NCBI RefSeq assembly: GCF_001601575.1
Contig: NZ_LOHZ01000027.1
Coordinates: forward strand, 1-64,000
Source of the DNA: Thermovenabulum gondwanense
GTDB lineage: Bacteria; Bacillota; Thermosediminibacteria; Thermosediminibacterales; Thermosediminibacteraceae
Reading direction: 5' to 3'
Length of the DNA stretch: 64,000 nucleotides
The position numbers and the translations under genes are program-made. The notes beneath the pieces were generated by a model. It saw only the letters and a list, made by a program, of their open reading frames with translations. It was not told where the DNA came from and did not search any database. Positions 34,213 through 42,591 of the stretch are shown piece after piece. How positions within the stretch are numbered: the first letter of the stretch is position 1; each line of letters starts with the position of its first letter.

Positions 34213-34875
34213 ATGGGTGAAGAAAAAAAAGAAAAAATAAAGGTGATAATTGCAGATGACCACGCTTTGGTCAGGGAAGGGATCGCAAAAATATTGTCCT
34301 TGGAAGCGGATATCGAAATTTTAGGAGAAGCTTCTGACGGTAAGGAAGCGGTGGAACTTGCCAAAAAATTAAAACCCGATGTGGTATTAATGGACATTAA
34401 TATGCCAAATGTTAACGGTATAGTTGCAACCAGGGAAATAAAAAAGGAAAATCCCGGGGTAAAAATTATAGCCCTTACCATACACGAGCAGGTGGATTAC
34501 CTGCTGGAGTTAATACGATACGGAATTTCGGGGTATCTGTTGAAGGATGTGACCCCTGACGAACTTATAAAAACAATAAGGCAGGTTTTTTCTGGAAAGG
34601 GTGTAATCCCTCCTTCCATGACGCCGAAGGTATTTGATGAAATAAACAAGCTTGCGCAAAAAGACGAAAAAATCACCTTCAATCTCACCTCCAGGGAAAT
34701 AGAAATCTTGCGGGAGTTAGCAAAGGGGCTTTCCAATAAGGAAATAGCAGATAAGCTTTATATAAGTGAAAAAACGGTGAAAAATCACCTTACAAATATA
34801 TTTCAAAAAATGGGTGTAAACGACCGTACCCAGGCGGTATTACTGGGTATAAAGCATAATATTATAGATATATAA
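34213..34875 (+). CDS. DegU-like NarL-family response regulator
   Basis: A 220-residue regulator with a receiver domain (phosphoacceptor Asp61 in VLMDINMPN) and a C-terminal LuxR helix-turn-helix (TSREIEILRELAKGLSNKEIA, then SEKTVKNHLTNIFQKMGV). It is 17 bp after the kinase, with GGAGGG before the ATG. Very likely its phosphorylation is controlled by the DegS-like kinase. A target of the Tad promoter is plausible but unproven. Confidence 0.92.
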   Translation: MGEEKKEKIKVIIADDHALVREGIAKILSLEADIEILGEASDGKEAVELAKKLKPDVVLMDINMPNVNGIVATREIKKENPGVKIIALTIHEQVDYLLELIRYGISGYLLKDVTPDELIKTIRQVFSGKGVIPPSMTPKVFDEINKLAQKDEKITFNLTSREIEILRELAKGLSNKEIADKLYISEKTVKNHLTNIFQKMGVNDRTQAVLLGIKHNIIDI

Positions 34876-34897
34876 AAAATATTTGGGGGGCATAAAT

Positions 34898-35677
34898 TTG
34901 ATAAAAATAGCAACTTCCGGATACGCTTATAAAGATTGGATAGGGAAGTTTTATCCCGAAGGTATAAAGGAAAAGGATATGCTTTCTTATTACAGCCGGG
35001 AGTTTCCTTTTACAGAGGTTAATTCCACTTACTATTCCATGCCTTCCCCCTATATGTTTTACCATATGCTCAGAAAAACCCCCGAAAGCTTCATCTTTGT
35101 CGTAAAAGCCTTCGGGGGGATTACCCATCAGCGGGACCTGTCGCCCGAAACCCTGGAAAAATATAAAAAAGCCATAGAACCCGTTATCGAAGAAAAAAGA
35201 TTGGGTTGCGTTTTGGCCCAGTTTCCTTACAGCTTTCACAATAATGACGAAAACAGGGATTTTTTGAAAAGGTTGAGGGAAGCTTTCCATGAAATTCCGC
35301 TGGCGGTAGAATTTCGTACGGCAGATTGGTTAACGCTGGATACCTTAAAACTTTTGAGGGAATTGGATATGGCTTTCGTCTGTGTGGATGAGCCAAGGAT
35401 CAAAGGACTGCTTCCTCCCGTTGTAGTGGCCACCAGCAAATTCGGTTACGTAAGGTTTCACGGAAGAAATAGCGAAAACTGGTATAATAATCGGGAGGCA
35501 TATGAGAGGTACAATTACCTTTATACGGAAGAGGAATTGAAGGAATGGGTTCCCAAGATTAAAGAGTTAAAAAGAAAAACCGAAATGGTTTTTGTTGCGA
35601 TGAACAACCATTTTAATGCTCAGGCGGTTATCAATGCCAAACAGCTTTTAAAACTTTTGAGCGATTTTGCTGATTAA
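34898..35677 (+). CDS. DUF72 family protein
   Basis: A 259-residue TIM-barrel protein. ATSGYAYKDWIGKFYPEG, EVNSTYYSMPS, VVKAFGGITH and VRFHGRN match the DUF72 (YecE-like) family, whose reaction is not established. The start is probably the TTG at 34898 because GGGGGG lies just upstream; an in-frame TTG at 34883 is the alternative. It stands between the two-component genes and the Cof phosphatase on the same strand. Confidence 0.88.
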   Translation: MIKIATSGYAYKDWIGKFYPEGIKEKDMLSYYSREFPFTEVNSTYYSMPSPYMFYHMLRKTPESFIFVVKAFGGITHQRDLSPETLEKYKKAIEPVIEEKRLGCVLAQFPYSFHNNDENRDFLKRLREAFHEIPLAVEFRTADWLTLDTLKLLRELDMAFVCVDEPRIKGLLPPVVVATSKFGYVRFHGRNSENWYNNREAYERYNYLYTEEELKEWVPKIKELKRKTEMVFVAMNNHFNAQAVINAKQLLKLLSDFAD

Positions 35678-35698
35678 ATACCGGGAGTGTACTGGGTT

Positions 35699-36625
35699 AT
35701 GAAAAGGTATAAGCTGATTGCGCTTGATGTAGACGGCACATTGATAAACAGCAGGTACATTCTTACGAAAAAAACAAAAGAAGCCCTGAAAAAGGTCATG
35801 GAATGCGGAATATACGTGACCTTATGCACCGGGAGATTTTACAACAGTGCTTTAAGGATAGCCAGAAATATTTCCGTAAATGCTCCTCTTATTACTTCCG
35901 ACGGAGCGCTTATCAGGGATATATATTCGGGGGAAATTTATTATGAAAAAGGTTTAAATGAAGAAATACTGATGAAAATAATCGATGAGGTCAACCCTTA
36001 TCCGGAAATTAAACTTCAAGTTTTTTTGAGGGACAAAAAAATATTTTACGGGAAAAGCTATCAAATGGCTCAACTGAAGAGGTTTTCCGCTTTTGCCCGG
36101 AGACTTTCCCCATCGGGGGTTATTAATTATTTAAGGGATTTTGTGCTTATTCCGGTGGAAAATATAAAAGACGTAGGGACATTAAAAATATATCTTTCCC
36201 GAATTTATAATGATAAGAAAATGAGGGATTTACTGGGGCCACCTTTAAAAGCGGTAATTTCCGGTGATCCGGCCCGTCTATCCTGGCTCTGGGCAAAGTT
36301 TGATTGTATGTTTGGAAAATCCGTGTACATTACGTCAGCGGTTAAGAATACCATGGATATAATCGATGGAGAGGTATCAAAAGCAAAAGGTTTAGAAGTG
36401 CTTTCGAACATCCTGGGCATAAAGAGGGAAGAAATAATAGCTTTTGGGGATAATTACAACGATATTTTAATGCTGGAATACGCCGGGCTGGGAGTACTTA
36501 TGGGGAATGCACCTTTAGAATTAAAAAGAAGGGGGCTTCCCCTTACGCTGTCTAACAATGAGGAAGGGGTAGCCCACTTTATCGAAAACCACTTTAATAG
36601 TACCTTTTTTTCGCACTCTCAATGA
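35699..36625 (+). CDS. Cof-type HAD hydrolase
   Basis: A 308-residue HAD phosphatase of the Cof/YwpJ type. Motif I is LDVDGTLIN, motif II CTGRF, the conserved Lys lies in the helix EVSKAKGLEVL, and motif IV is FGDNYNDILML. The type IIB cap lies between. These enzymes dephosphorylate sugar phosphates or flavin intermediates; the exact substrate is unknown. The ATG at 35699 is preferred to an in-frame GTG at 35687. Its last 32 bp overlap the end of the convergent ATP-grasp gene. Confidence 0.85.
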   Translation: MKRYKLIALDVDGTLINSRYILTKKTKEALKKVMECGIYVTLCTGRFYNSALRIARNISVNAPLITSDGALIRDIYSGEIYYEKGLNEEILMKIIDEVNPYPEIKLQVFLRDKKIFYGKSYQMAQLKRFSAFARRLSPSGVINYLRDFVLIPVENIKDVGTLKIYLSRIYNDKKMRDLLGPPLKAVISGDPARLSWLWAKFDCMFGKSVYITSAVKNTMDIIDGEVSKAKGLEVLSNILGIKREEIIAFGDNYNDILMLEYAGLGVLMGNAPLELKRRGLPLTLSNNEEGVAHFIENHFNSTFFSHSQ

Positions 36626-37550
36626 TGGCTCCAAAAAATTCTCTGCCGGATAACCCTGAGGCTTTTGCCATATAACCCATATATCCGTGATGAGTTTTTC
36701 CCGAAGACATGGTAAGGCCTGCAAAGGTGTTTATTTCCAAAAAGTAGGGAATGCCATCTTCGCTCAAGATCATATCTATCCTGCCGTAATCCTTGGCGTT
36801 GAGCACCCTGTAAATAGAAAGAGCGGTGCTTTTTATTTTTTGTTCCAGTTCGGGAGGAAGCGGTGCCGGGCAGGTTATCTTCTCTTTGTCAAACATTTTA
36901 TGTTCGAAAGTATTGGTCTTTACACCGCTGTAACTTATTTCTAAAATAGGCAAAACCGTTGGGTTTTCGTAACCTATTATTCCCACGGTGATTTCTCTTC
37001 CTTTAATGTATTCTTCTACAAGGGCGGGTTGGCCTATTTTTTCGGTGATTTTTGCAATTACCTTTTTTAAACCTTCTTCGTTTTCCACAATGTTTTCATC
37101 GCTGATGCCCGAGCTGTTTCGGCCCCTTAAAGGTTTGACAAACAGGGGATATTTTAAATTGTGGGAAGGTATATCGTCGGGGCTGCTGGAAATAAAAAAT
37201 TTTGGTGTTGGCAGATCATGATAGGCGACTATTTTTTTTCTGGCAGCTTTGTCGAGGGATACCAGATCAAGGCCGGAACCTACGAAGGGAATATTAAAAG
37301 CGGTCAGAAAAGCTACTTCTTCTAATGAGGAGGCGTTGAAGACCAGGTCTACCTTTTCTTCTTCTATCCTTTTCAAAGTTTCCTTGGGATTATCTTTTAT
37401 CCATTCAATCATTACCGCATCGTAGCCGTTTTCCTTTATGAAAGTGTAATGATGGTAAGCCTCTTCATAGGCGTCGTCAAATACGTTGTCGGATATCCTT
37501 TTTTGATACTCCACATTCCTGAACTTTCTCCAGAAGACCCCTACCTTCAC
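36594..37550 (-). CDS. D-alanine-D-alanine ligase-like ATP-grasp protein
   Basis: A 318-residue ATP-grasp enzyme that probably joins two amino acids or an acid and amine with ATP. FVKPLRGRNSSGI, the EEYIKGREITVGIIG strand pair and the metal site YGRIDMILSEDGIPYFLEINT are present. The Ddl-type omega-loop residues are not clearly conserved (NTFAGLTMSSG), and the genomic setting holds no cell-wall genes, so a different dipeptide or peptide product is possible. The GTG start follows GGGGAGG. Confidence 0.8.
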   Translation of the reverse strand: MKVGVFWRKFRNVEYQKRISDNVFDDAYEEAYHHYTFIKENGYDAVMIEWIKDNPKETLKRIEEEKVDLVFNASSLEEVAFLTAFNIPFVGSGLDLVSLDKAARKKIVAYHDLPTPKFFISSSPDDIPSHNLKYPLFVKPLRGRNSSGISDENIVENEEGLKKVIAKITEKIGQPALVEEYIKGREITVGIIGYENPTVLPILEISYSGVKTNTFEHKMFDKEKITCPAPLPPELEQKIKSTALSIYRVLNAKDYGRIDMILSEDGIPYFLEINTFAGLTMSSGKTHHGYMGYMAKASGLSGREFFGAIIESAKKRYY

Positions 37551-37582
37551 GGTTCATCCTCCCCTTTCATTTATTTTTAAAA

Positions 37583-37616
37583 TATATAAGCTATGGGTAA
37601 AACCATAGCTTATATA
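37583..37616 (-). terminator. Hairpin/terminator after the HD-GYP gene
   Basis: A perfect 14-bp stem (37583-37596 with 37603-37616) with a 6-nt loop. Read on the minus strand it is followed by an A/T-rich stretch with TTTT, so it probably ends the cheW-HD-GYP transcript before the ATP-grasp gene. Confidence 0.6.
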
Positions 37617-37674
37617 AGAAAAATATTACCGTGGATAAATTTTATCAAAAACTCAATTTTATGTCAAAATTATG

Positions 37675-38778
37675 TTACAGGTTTACATTTATAAGACTAT
37701 AAAACCTTTTTCTATCAATGGTGGGAATAAAACTCAACGCTTCCTCCGGAGTCAGCTGTCTTTTTATGGTAATGTTGAGTTCTTTTGTCAAATCGATGTC
37801 CTCCGAACTCCTTAAAAGTTTTACCATCGGCCTGAAAGGGAGTGTGGAAGATGCAATAACCAGGGCAGGTTCGTCGCTGCTGAGCATTACTAAGGTTCCC
37901 GGTGGGAAGGGGGCTATACATGATAAAAATGCCTTTGTTATATCGTAGGGGAAAAGGGTGTCGCAGGAGCCTTCCAGCATTTCATAAACCTCATGCACCG
38001 GCAAAGCCTTTCGGTATACCCTGTGGGTGGTCATGGCGTTAAATACATCGGCTATAGCACACAAATAGTCCAGCTCGTAAATTTCATCCTTTTTTAACCT
38101 GCGGGGATAACCGCTGCCGTCAAATCTTTCGTGGTGGTTCAGGACTATATTTAAAGAGTACTGGTTTAGGTTCTCGTCTTCTCTTTTGCGCAATTTTTCA
38201 TAACTGTAAATGGGATGTTTTTTTATTATCTCGTACTCCTGTGGGGATAATCTTGCGGGTTTATTTAAAATTTCGGGAGGGATGTCCAGTTTGCCCACAT
38301 CGTGTAAAATGCTTCCCATTCCCAGGGTATAAAGCTTTTTTTTGTTAAAGCCGAGTTTTTTACCCGCCATAACCGAAAGGATGCAAACGTCTACCGAATG
38401 AGCAAAGGTGTATAAATCGGTGGAACAGAGGTTGGTCAAATTATCGGATACTTCTTTATCGGAAAGGATTTCTTCCACCAGGCTTTTAACCACCTCATAT
38501 ACCCTATTTAAATTCAAAATGTGCCTGTTTTTTATCCAATCCATTAAGGTGTTAAGGGCAGCCTGTCTTAATTTTTCCGAAATGGTATCTTTAATTTGAT
38601 ATTCGTCAAAAGGTACGGGTCCTTCCACGTCCACCGTCAGGATGTTATTCTTTTTTAACAGGGTAATCAGACTATCGCTGAGCGTAACTCCCCGGTTTAA
38701 AAGAAGCTCACCCCTTCTTCCGAAAAGGGGTTTTTGCACCCTCATTCCCGGGGTTAAAAAATCGATTGGAATCTTCAA
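37675..38778 (-). CDS. HD-GYP domain phosphodiesterase (c-di-GMP-type)
   Basis: A 367-residue protein. An N-terminal region of about 100 residues resembles the DUF3391/PilZ-like leader of such proteins. The HD-GYP domain has HDVGKLDIP and the GYP-type HHERFDGSGYPR motif, with metal-binding His and Asp residues visible. HD-GYP proteins degrade cyclic di-GMP. It lies 17 bp after cheW on the minus strand. A role in surface motility with the adjacent chemoreceptor-like gene is likely. Confidence 0.88.
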   Translation of the reverse strand: MKIPIDFLTPGMRVQKPLFGRRGELLLNRGVTLSDSLITLLKKNNILTVDVEGPVPFDEYQIKDTISEKLRQAALNTLMDWIKNRHILNLNRVYEVVKSLVEEILSDKEVSDNLTNLCSTDLYTFAHSVDVCILSVMAGKKLGFNKKKLYTLGMGSILHDVGKLDIPPEILNKPARLSPQEYEIIKKHPIYSYEKLRKREDENLNQYSLNIVLNHHERFDGSGYPRRLKKDEIYELDYLCAIADVFNAMTTHRVYRKALPVHEVYEMLEGSCDTLFPYDITKAFLSCIAPFPPGTLVMLSSDEPALVIASSTLPFRPMVKLLRSSEDIDLTKELNITIKRQLTPEEALSFIPTIDRKRFYSLINVNL

Positions 38779-38795
38779 AATTAATACCCCCTGAT

Positions 38796-39239
38796 TTAAC
38801 CTACTTTTAATAGTTCCTGTTTTTCCTCAAAACTGAAGATTTTTGCGGCGTTAATCATTATTACCAGCTTTTCTTTGAATTTTGCGATTCCTTCAATAAA
38901 AGGCGCTTCCGGTATCAGCGCTCTGGGTGCGGGCTCTATGGAGTCATCGTTAATAGAAGCCACTTCCAGCACCTCGTCCACTATAAATCCGGCCAGATGT
39001 CCTTCCATATCTGCTACCAGGATTCTGGTATCATCGGTATATTCTTTTTTTGGGAGACCAAAACGCTTTCTGAGGTCCACCACTGGGACTACCTTTCCCC
39101 TCAAATTTATAATACCTTCTATGAAGCTAACCGAACTGGGGAGACTGACGATTTTTAGCAATTTTATAATTTCGTTTACGGAGAAAATATCCATTCCGTA
39201 AAATTCATCGTTCAAAGAAAATATTACCAACTGCCTCAT
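38796..39239 (-). CDS. cheW: CheW-like chemotaxis coupling protein
   Basis: A 147-residue CheW-domain protein. FSLNDEFYGMDIFSVNEII, IEGIINLRGKVVPVVDLRKRF and the final ILVADMEGHLAGFIVDEVLEV segment are standard. It couples receptors to CheA, which is not in the window. AGGAGG precedes the ATG. A TTGTCGAA box sits 55 bp upstream. It is followed by the HD-GYP gene. Confidence 0.92.
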   Translation of the reverse strand: MRQLVIFSLNDEFYGMDIFSVNEIIKLLKIVSLPSSVSFIEGIINLRGKVVPVVDLRKRFGLPKKEYTDDTRILVADMEGHLAGFIVDEVLEVASINDDSIEPAPRALIPEAPFIEGIAKFKEKLVIMINAAKIFSFEEKQELLKVG

Positions 39240-39293
39240 TTTTGCCTCCTGAAAATTAGAAAAATTTTACTCATAGAATAATTTTATTCTTTT

Positions 39294-39301
39294 TTGTCGA
39301 A
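39294..39301 (+). promoter_or_regulatory. TTGTCGAA box upstream of cheW
   Basis: An exact TTGTCGAA, matching the Spo0A box consensus, in the 121-bp gap upstream of cheW. One such 8-mer per strand-pair window could arise by chance, so this is weak evidence alone. Confidence 0.35.
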
Positions 39302-39329
39302 TTCGGTCAAGATATATTATAAAAAATTT

Positions 39330-39353
39330 AAAAAAAAAGCGGCTTTTGCCGCT
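39330..39353 (-). terminator. Terminator of the chemoreceptor-like gene
   Basis: AGCGGC (39338-39343) and GCCGCT (39348-39353) form a 6-bp stem with a TTTT loop. On the minus strand a run of 8-9 T residues follows, directly after the stop codon of the receptor-like gene. Confidence 0.85.
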
Positions 39354-39360
39354 AATGACA

Positions 39361-40893
39361 TTATTTAGAAGTCAGCCGGAAAATGTCCTCGATGCTCAGG
39401 GCTACCTGGACTATACCGGGCCTATCCTTTCTCTTTACTCCTACGAATTTGTAAAGTCTGCCGTCCACATTTCGTGGTTGTATTTTTTGCACTACTTTAT
39501 CCGCTTTTCCCTTAAGTATTTTCCTGAATTCACCCGCCTGGGTGGTTTCATCTTCAGGGAACCTGAAATTTAAACTTTGTTTGTCATTGTCTAATACCAC
39601 CACACCGTCTTCGTCGGTGATGCAAATTTCCGTCACTCCGTAGCTTTTTACTATTTCCGGCATCCTTTCTAAGGAAAAACTCTCCCTGGTAAGCCTTTCC
39701 GCCACTTCCCGGGCAATTTCTAACAATTTATCTCCCAAGATGCTGTCAAACTCCTTAGTAAAGATTTCAAAATTTTCAACAGAAGTCGTCAAATTTTTTA
39801 TCTGGGAGAAGTTCTCCCCGATGTACAGCTTTTGTTTGTGGAGAATTTCCTCCACATTTTTTATGGAATCGGCAATCACAGAGGAGAAGTTGGACACATC
39901 CTGAATGTTTTCTGCCATTTGTTCGGTGGCTTGAGTTTGCGAAGCTATGTTTTCCGAAATATTTTTTATTATCTCCTCTATTCCTGACATAACGTTTGTG
40001 ATGTTTGAAAGACTTTTTTTGGCATCGTCCGTAACCGATTTTTGCCTGTCCACTTTTTTCAAGCTTTGCTCTAAGATGTTTGCCGATTTTTGAATGTAAT
40101 TTTGTATATCTTTTACGAGATTGACTATTTCTTTTGAAAATTTCGATGTTTCATCGGCGAGCTTTTTTATTGCCTCCGCTACCACAGCAAAACCCTTACC
40201 CGCGGACCCTGCCCGGGCGGCTTCAATCGAGGCATTTAAGGATAAGAGGTTGATCTGGGAGGATATTTCGTTGATATTGTCGGAAACCGATGATATTTTG
40301 CTTAAAAGGTCTTTAAGCCCCATAATCTCCTTTGAAATAAAAAATATTTCTTTTCCCTGCTCTTCTATTATTGACACTGCATCTTCTATGGATTTCAAGC
40401 TTAAATCCAGATCCGAGGCCGCATTTTTTGAAGTATCTAAGGCCTTTGATGAAAAAGAAGCGATTTCGTTTATACTTCCGTATAATTCTTCGGAAATGGC
40501 CGCACTGTTGACAATGCGGTCGTTAATATCCATAACATTTTTTAAAAAACCGGAAAGTATTTGGTTTAAATCTTTTATGTTTTCTTCCAGCTTTCTGGAA
40601 GAAGAATTAATATTTGCAGAACCTGCAGCTATTTCGGCGGAGTTTTTTAAAATATGGTATATTATATTCTGTAGGTATTTTTGAAGGTTTTTTACGGAGG
40701 GCATCATCCTTTCCACATCTTCTTCGATGCGGTCAAAAAGCGCCTGGCCTTTTGTATAGGAATCGAGGAGATTTCCCAATTGACCAACGGTTTTTTTGAT
40801 TCTGTAAATTCTTATGCTCAGGTAAATTGTAGCTGCAAGCAACAATATTATGGCAAATAATAAAAGATAAACCAAGTTCTCAAACACCCCCAA
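39361..40893 (-). CDS. Methyl-accepting chemotaxis-like protein with C-terminal sensor domain
   Basis: A 510-residue protein. One membrane helix lies at residues 6-27 with no clear periplasmic domain. The signalling tip (ISSQINLLSLNASIEAARAG followed by KGFAVVAEAIKKLAD) is intact near residue 230. Unlike most receptors, a sensor-like domain follows it (about 385-510), with VTEICITDEDGVVVLDNDKQ resembling a PAS/cache strand set. The start is TTG or GTG near 40893; its ribosome site is poor. It is the only gene in its unit. Confidence 0.85.
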   Translation of the reverse strand: MGVFENLVYLLLFAIILLLAATIYLSIRIYRIKKTVGQLGNLLDSYTKGQALFDRIEEDVERMMPSVKNLQKYLQNIIYHILKNSAEIAAGSANINSSSRKLEENIKDLNQILSGFLKNVMDINDRIVNSAAISEELYGSINEIASFSSKALDTSKNAASDLDLSLKSIEDAVSIIEEQGKEIFFISKEIMGLKDLLSKISSVSDNINEISSQINLLSLNASIEAARAGSAGKGFAVVAEAIKKLADETSKFSKEIVNLVKDIQNYIQKSANILEQSLKKVDRQKSVTDDAKKSLSNITNVMSGIEEIIKNISENIASQTQATEQMAENIQDVSNFSSVIADSIKNVEEILHKQKLYIGENFSQIKNLTTSVENFEIFTKEFDSILGDKLLEIAREVAERLTRESFSLERMPEIVKSYGVTEICITDEDGVVVLDNDKQSLNFRFPEDETTQAGEFRKILKGKADKVVQKIQPRNVDGRLYKFVGVKRKDRPGIVQVALSIEDIFRLTSK

Positions 40894-40912
40894 ATTTTTT
40901 TATTTTCCACTA

Positions 40913-40920
40913 TTCGACAA
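40913..40920 (-). promoter_or_regulatory. TTGTCGAA box upstream of the chemoreceptor-like gene
   Basis: Read on the minus strand, TTGTCGAA (Spo0A-box consensus) lies 20 bp before the start of the receptor-like gene. A second copy stands upstream of cheW, in the same functional group, which makes chance less likely. Confidence 0.35.
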
Positions 40921-41017
40921 AATTTCCGTTTTTTCCTTTGTGCAATGTACATATATTTTTCTTTGAATTATTGTAAAAAACCTTTTTGTTAATTCCGAAA
41001 TTTGAGGAGAGGATTGC

Positions 41018-41333
41018 ATGGAAGTATTAGATTTTAAAAAGCTTTCTACTTTATCACGTGTATTAATATAAAAAAGGAGAACAAAAATTTTTTTGAGATT
41101 CTGCTTAAAACCGCTTTATAGAGGCCATTGCCGTGGCGCCCGAATACCAGGGCAGGGGCTTTGGCAAAATAAATTTGAAAAAATGCCTTAAAAAGCTTTT
41201 AATAAAGGGTGCTGAAAAAATCAAGTTAATAGTTATAAGTTCCAACAGGAAAGCCTATAAAATGTACAGGGAAAATAGCTTTGATAAAGAGGAATTAATA
41301 TCGGCCTGGTACAAAAGGGAGTATAAAAATTAA
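41018..41333 (+). pseudogene. Remnant of a GNAT acetyltransferase gene
   Basis: A start at 41018 with a good GAGGAGAGG ribosome site opens a 17-codon frame that stops at TAA 41069-41071. Further on, a different segment (41109-41333, no proper start) encodes the acetyl-CoA binding end of GNAT enzymes: EAIAVAPEYQGRGFGK, then SSNRKAYKMYRENSF and a stop. The middle of the gene is missing and there are in-frame stops between the parts. It is best read as one broken acetyltransferase gene. Confidence 0.65.
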
Positions 41334-41349
41334 ACAAAGGGTGATGCAT

Positions 41350-42516
41350 TTGAAAATAAAGGTATTTCCCGAGGATTTTATAGTAAAGGAAATTGCGGAT
41401 ATTAAATATCAAAAGGGTGGCAAGTACCGAATCTACCTTCTGATAAAAAAACACTGGAATACCGTTGATGCCCTGAAGTTCATTTCCAGGGAAAATAATA
41501 TACCTATGGGGGTAATCGGAAGCGCCGGGAGAAAGGATAGGCACGCTTTAACCTTTCAGTACATTTCTGTGCCTAAGGAATACGATCCGGTTTTTGACAG
41601 GGAAAATGTGCATTTGGAGTTTGTGGGTTTTTCAAATGATTACATTTCGCCGAAGGTTTTAAAGGGGAACTATTTTGAAATTACCCTGAGAAAGATAGAC
41701 GGGGAAACAAAAGAGAGAATAACGCAAAGGCTCAAGGAGATAAAAGAATGGGGGTATCCGAATTTTTTTGATGACCAGCGCTTTGGGAGCGTGGAAAACG
41801 AGGAGGAATTTATTGCGGAAAAGATTCTGAAGAAGCACTACAATGGGGCATTGAAATTATATTTTACGGTAACTCATCCGGAAGATAAAAAAGAAGAAAG
41901 GCAGAGAAAACAGGAAATTAAAAACCGCTGGGGAGATTTTGAAGCTATTCTGCCGCTGTGCAGGACGAAAACGGAGAGGGAAATAATCGAAATACTGAAG
42001 AAAGGGAAAAGCAAGGAAAATATGGTAAAGGCACTAAATATTATTCCAAAAGAAGAGCTTTCCATGTTTTTTTCAGCCTATCAGAGCTACTTATGGAACA
42101 GGACGCTTTCTTTGATACTCCCTTCTTATGTGGAGGATTTATTCCCGGTAAAAGGAAAGATAATGGATTATTTAATTTACAGGAATGTAAAGGATGAAAG
42201 GAAGTTTAAAGAGCTGAAGAACCTGGAAGTGCCTACCGTTTCTTATAAAATACCGCAAGCGGAAGAACCGGTGCGCAGTGCGGTAATGGAAGTAATGAAG
42301 CAAAGAGGGGTTAGCCCTTCGGACTTTAATCTAAAAAAGATAAGGAAATCCTTTTTCAAATCCTTTATGAGGAAAGCGGTGGTTTTTCCGGAAAACCTTT
42401 ATTTTTCGGGCTTTGAAGAAGACGATTTTTACCGGGGATATGAGAAGGTAAAGTTAAAATTTGCCCTTCCCCCAGGTTCCTTTGCCACAATGCTCGTTAA
42501 ATCCCTGAGCCTGTAA
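41350..42516 (+). CDS. truD: tRNA pseudouridine synthase TruD
   Basis: A 388-residue enzyme of the TruD family, which converts U13 of tRNA to pseudouridine. The catalytic Asp lies in AGRKDRHALTFQY, and PNFFDDQRFG and FSAYQSYLWN are the other conserved motifs. The insertion domain characteristic of TruD is present between about 150 and 320. The TTG at 41350 is chosen because AAAGGGTG is about 8 bp upstream; an ATG at 41344 is too near it. TruD is uncommon in Firmicutes. Confidence 0.88.
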   Translation: MKIKVFPEDFIVKEIADIKYQKGGKYRIYLLIKKHWNTVDALKFISRENNIPMGVIGSAGRKDRHALTFQYISVPKEYDPVFDRENVHLEFVGFSNDYISPKVLKGNYFEITLRKIDGETKERITQRLKEIKEWGYPNFFDDQRFGSVENEEEFIAEKILKKHYNGALKLYFTVTHPEDKKEERQRKQEIKNRWGDFEAILPLCRTKTEREIIEILKKGKSKENMVKALNIIPKEELSMFFSAYQSYLWNRTLSLILPSYVEDLFPVKGKIMDYLIYRNVKDERKFKELKNLEVPTVSYKIPQAEEPVRSAVMEVMKQRGVSPSDFNLKKIRKSFFKSFMRKAVVFPENLYFSGFEEDDFYRGYEKVKLKFALPPGSFATMLVKSLSL

Positions 42517-42591
42517 TAATTTCCTTGCACTTCCTATTTTTTTGACTTCCCCGGGATGTTAAAATGAAGGTAGAAGGGAAGGGCAAGGATT

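Noticed and set aside
33607-34263. A 218-codon open frame on the minus strand opposite the DegS-like kinase gene
   Set aside because: It is a shadow of the kinase gene with no ribosome site and no recognisable protein features.
36594-37550. Standard D-alanine-D-alanine ligase
   Set aside because: The ATP-grasp core is clear, but the omega-loop residues and the gene context do not fit a cell-wall ligase, so only the family name is used.
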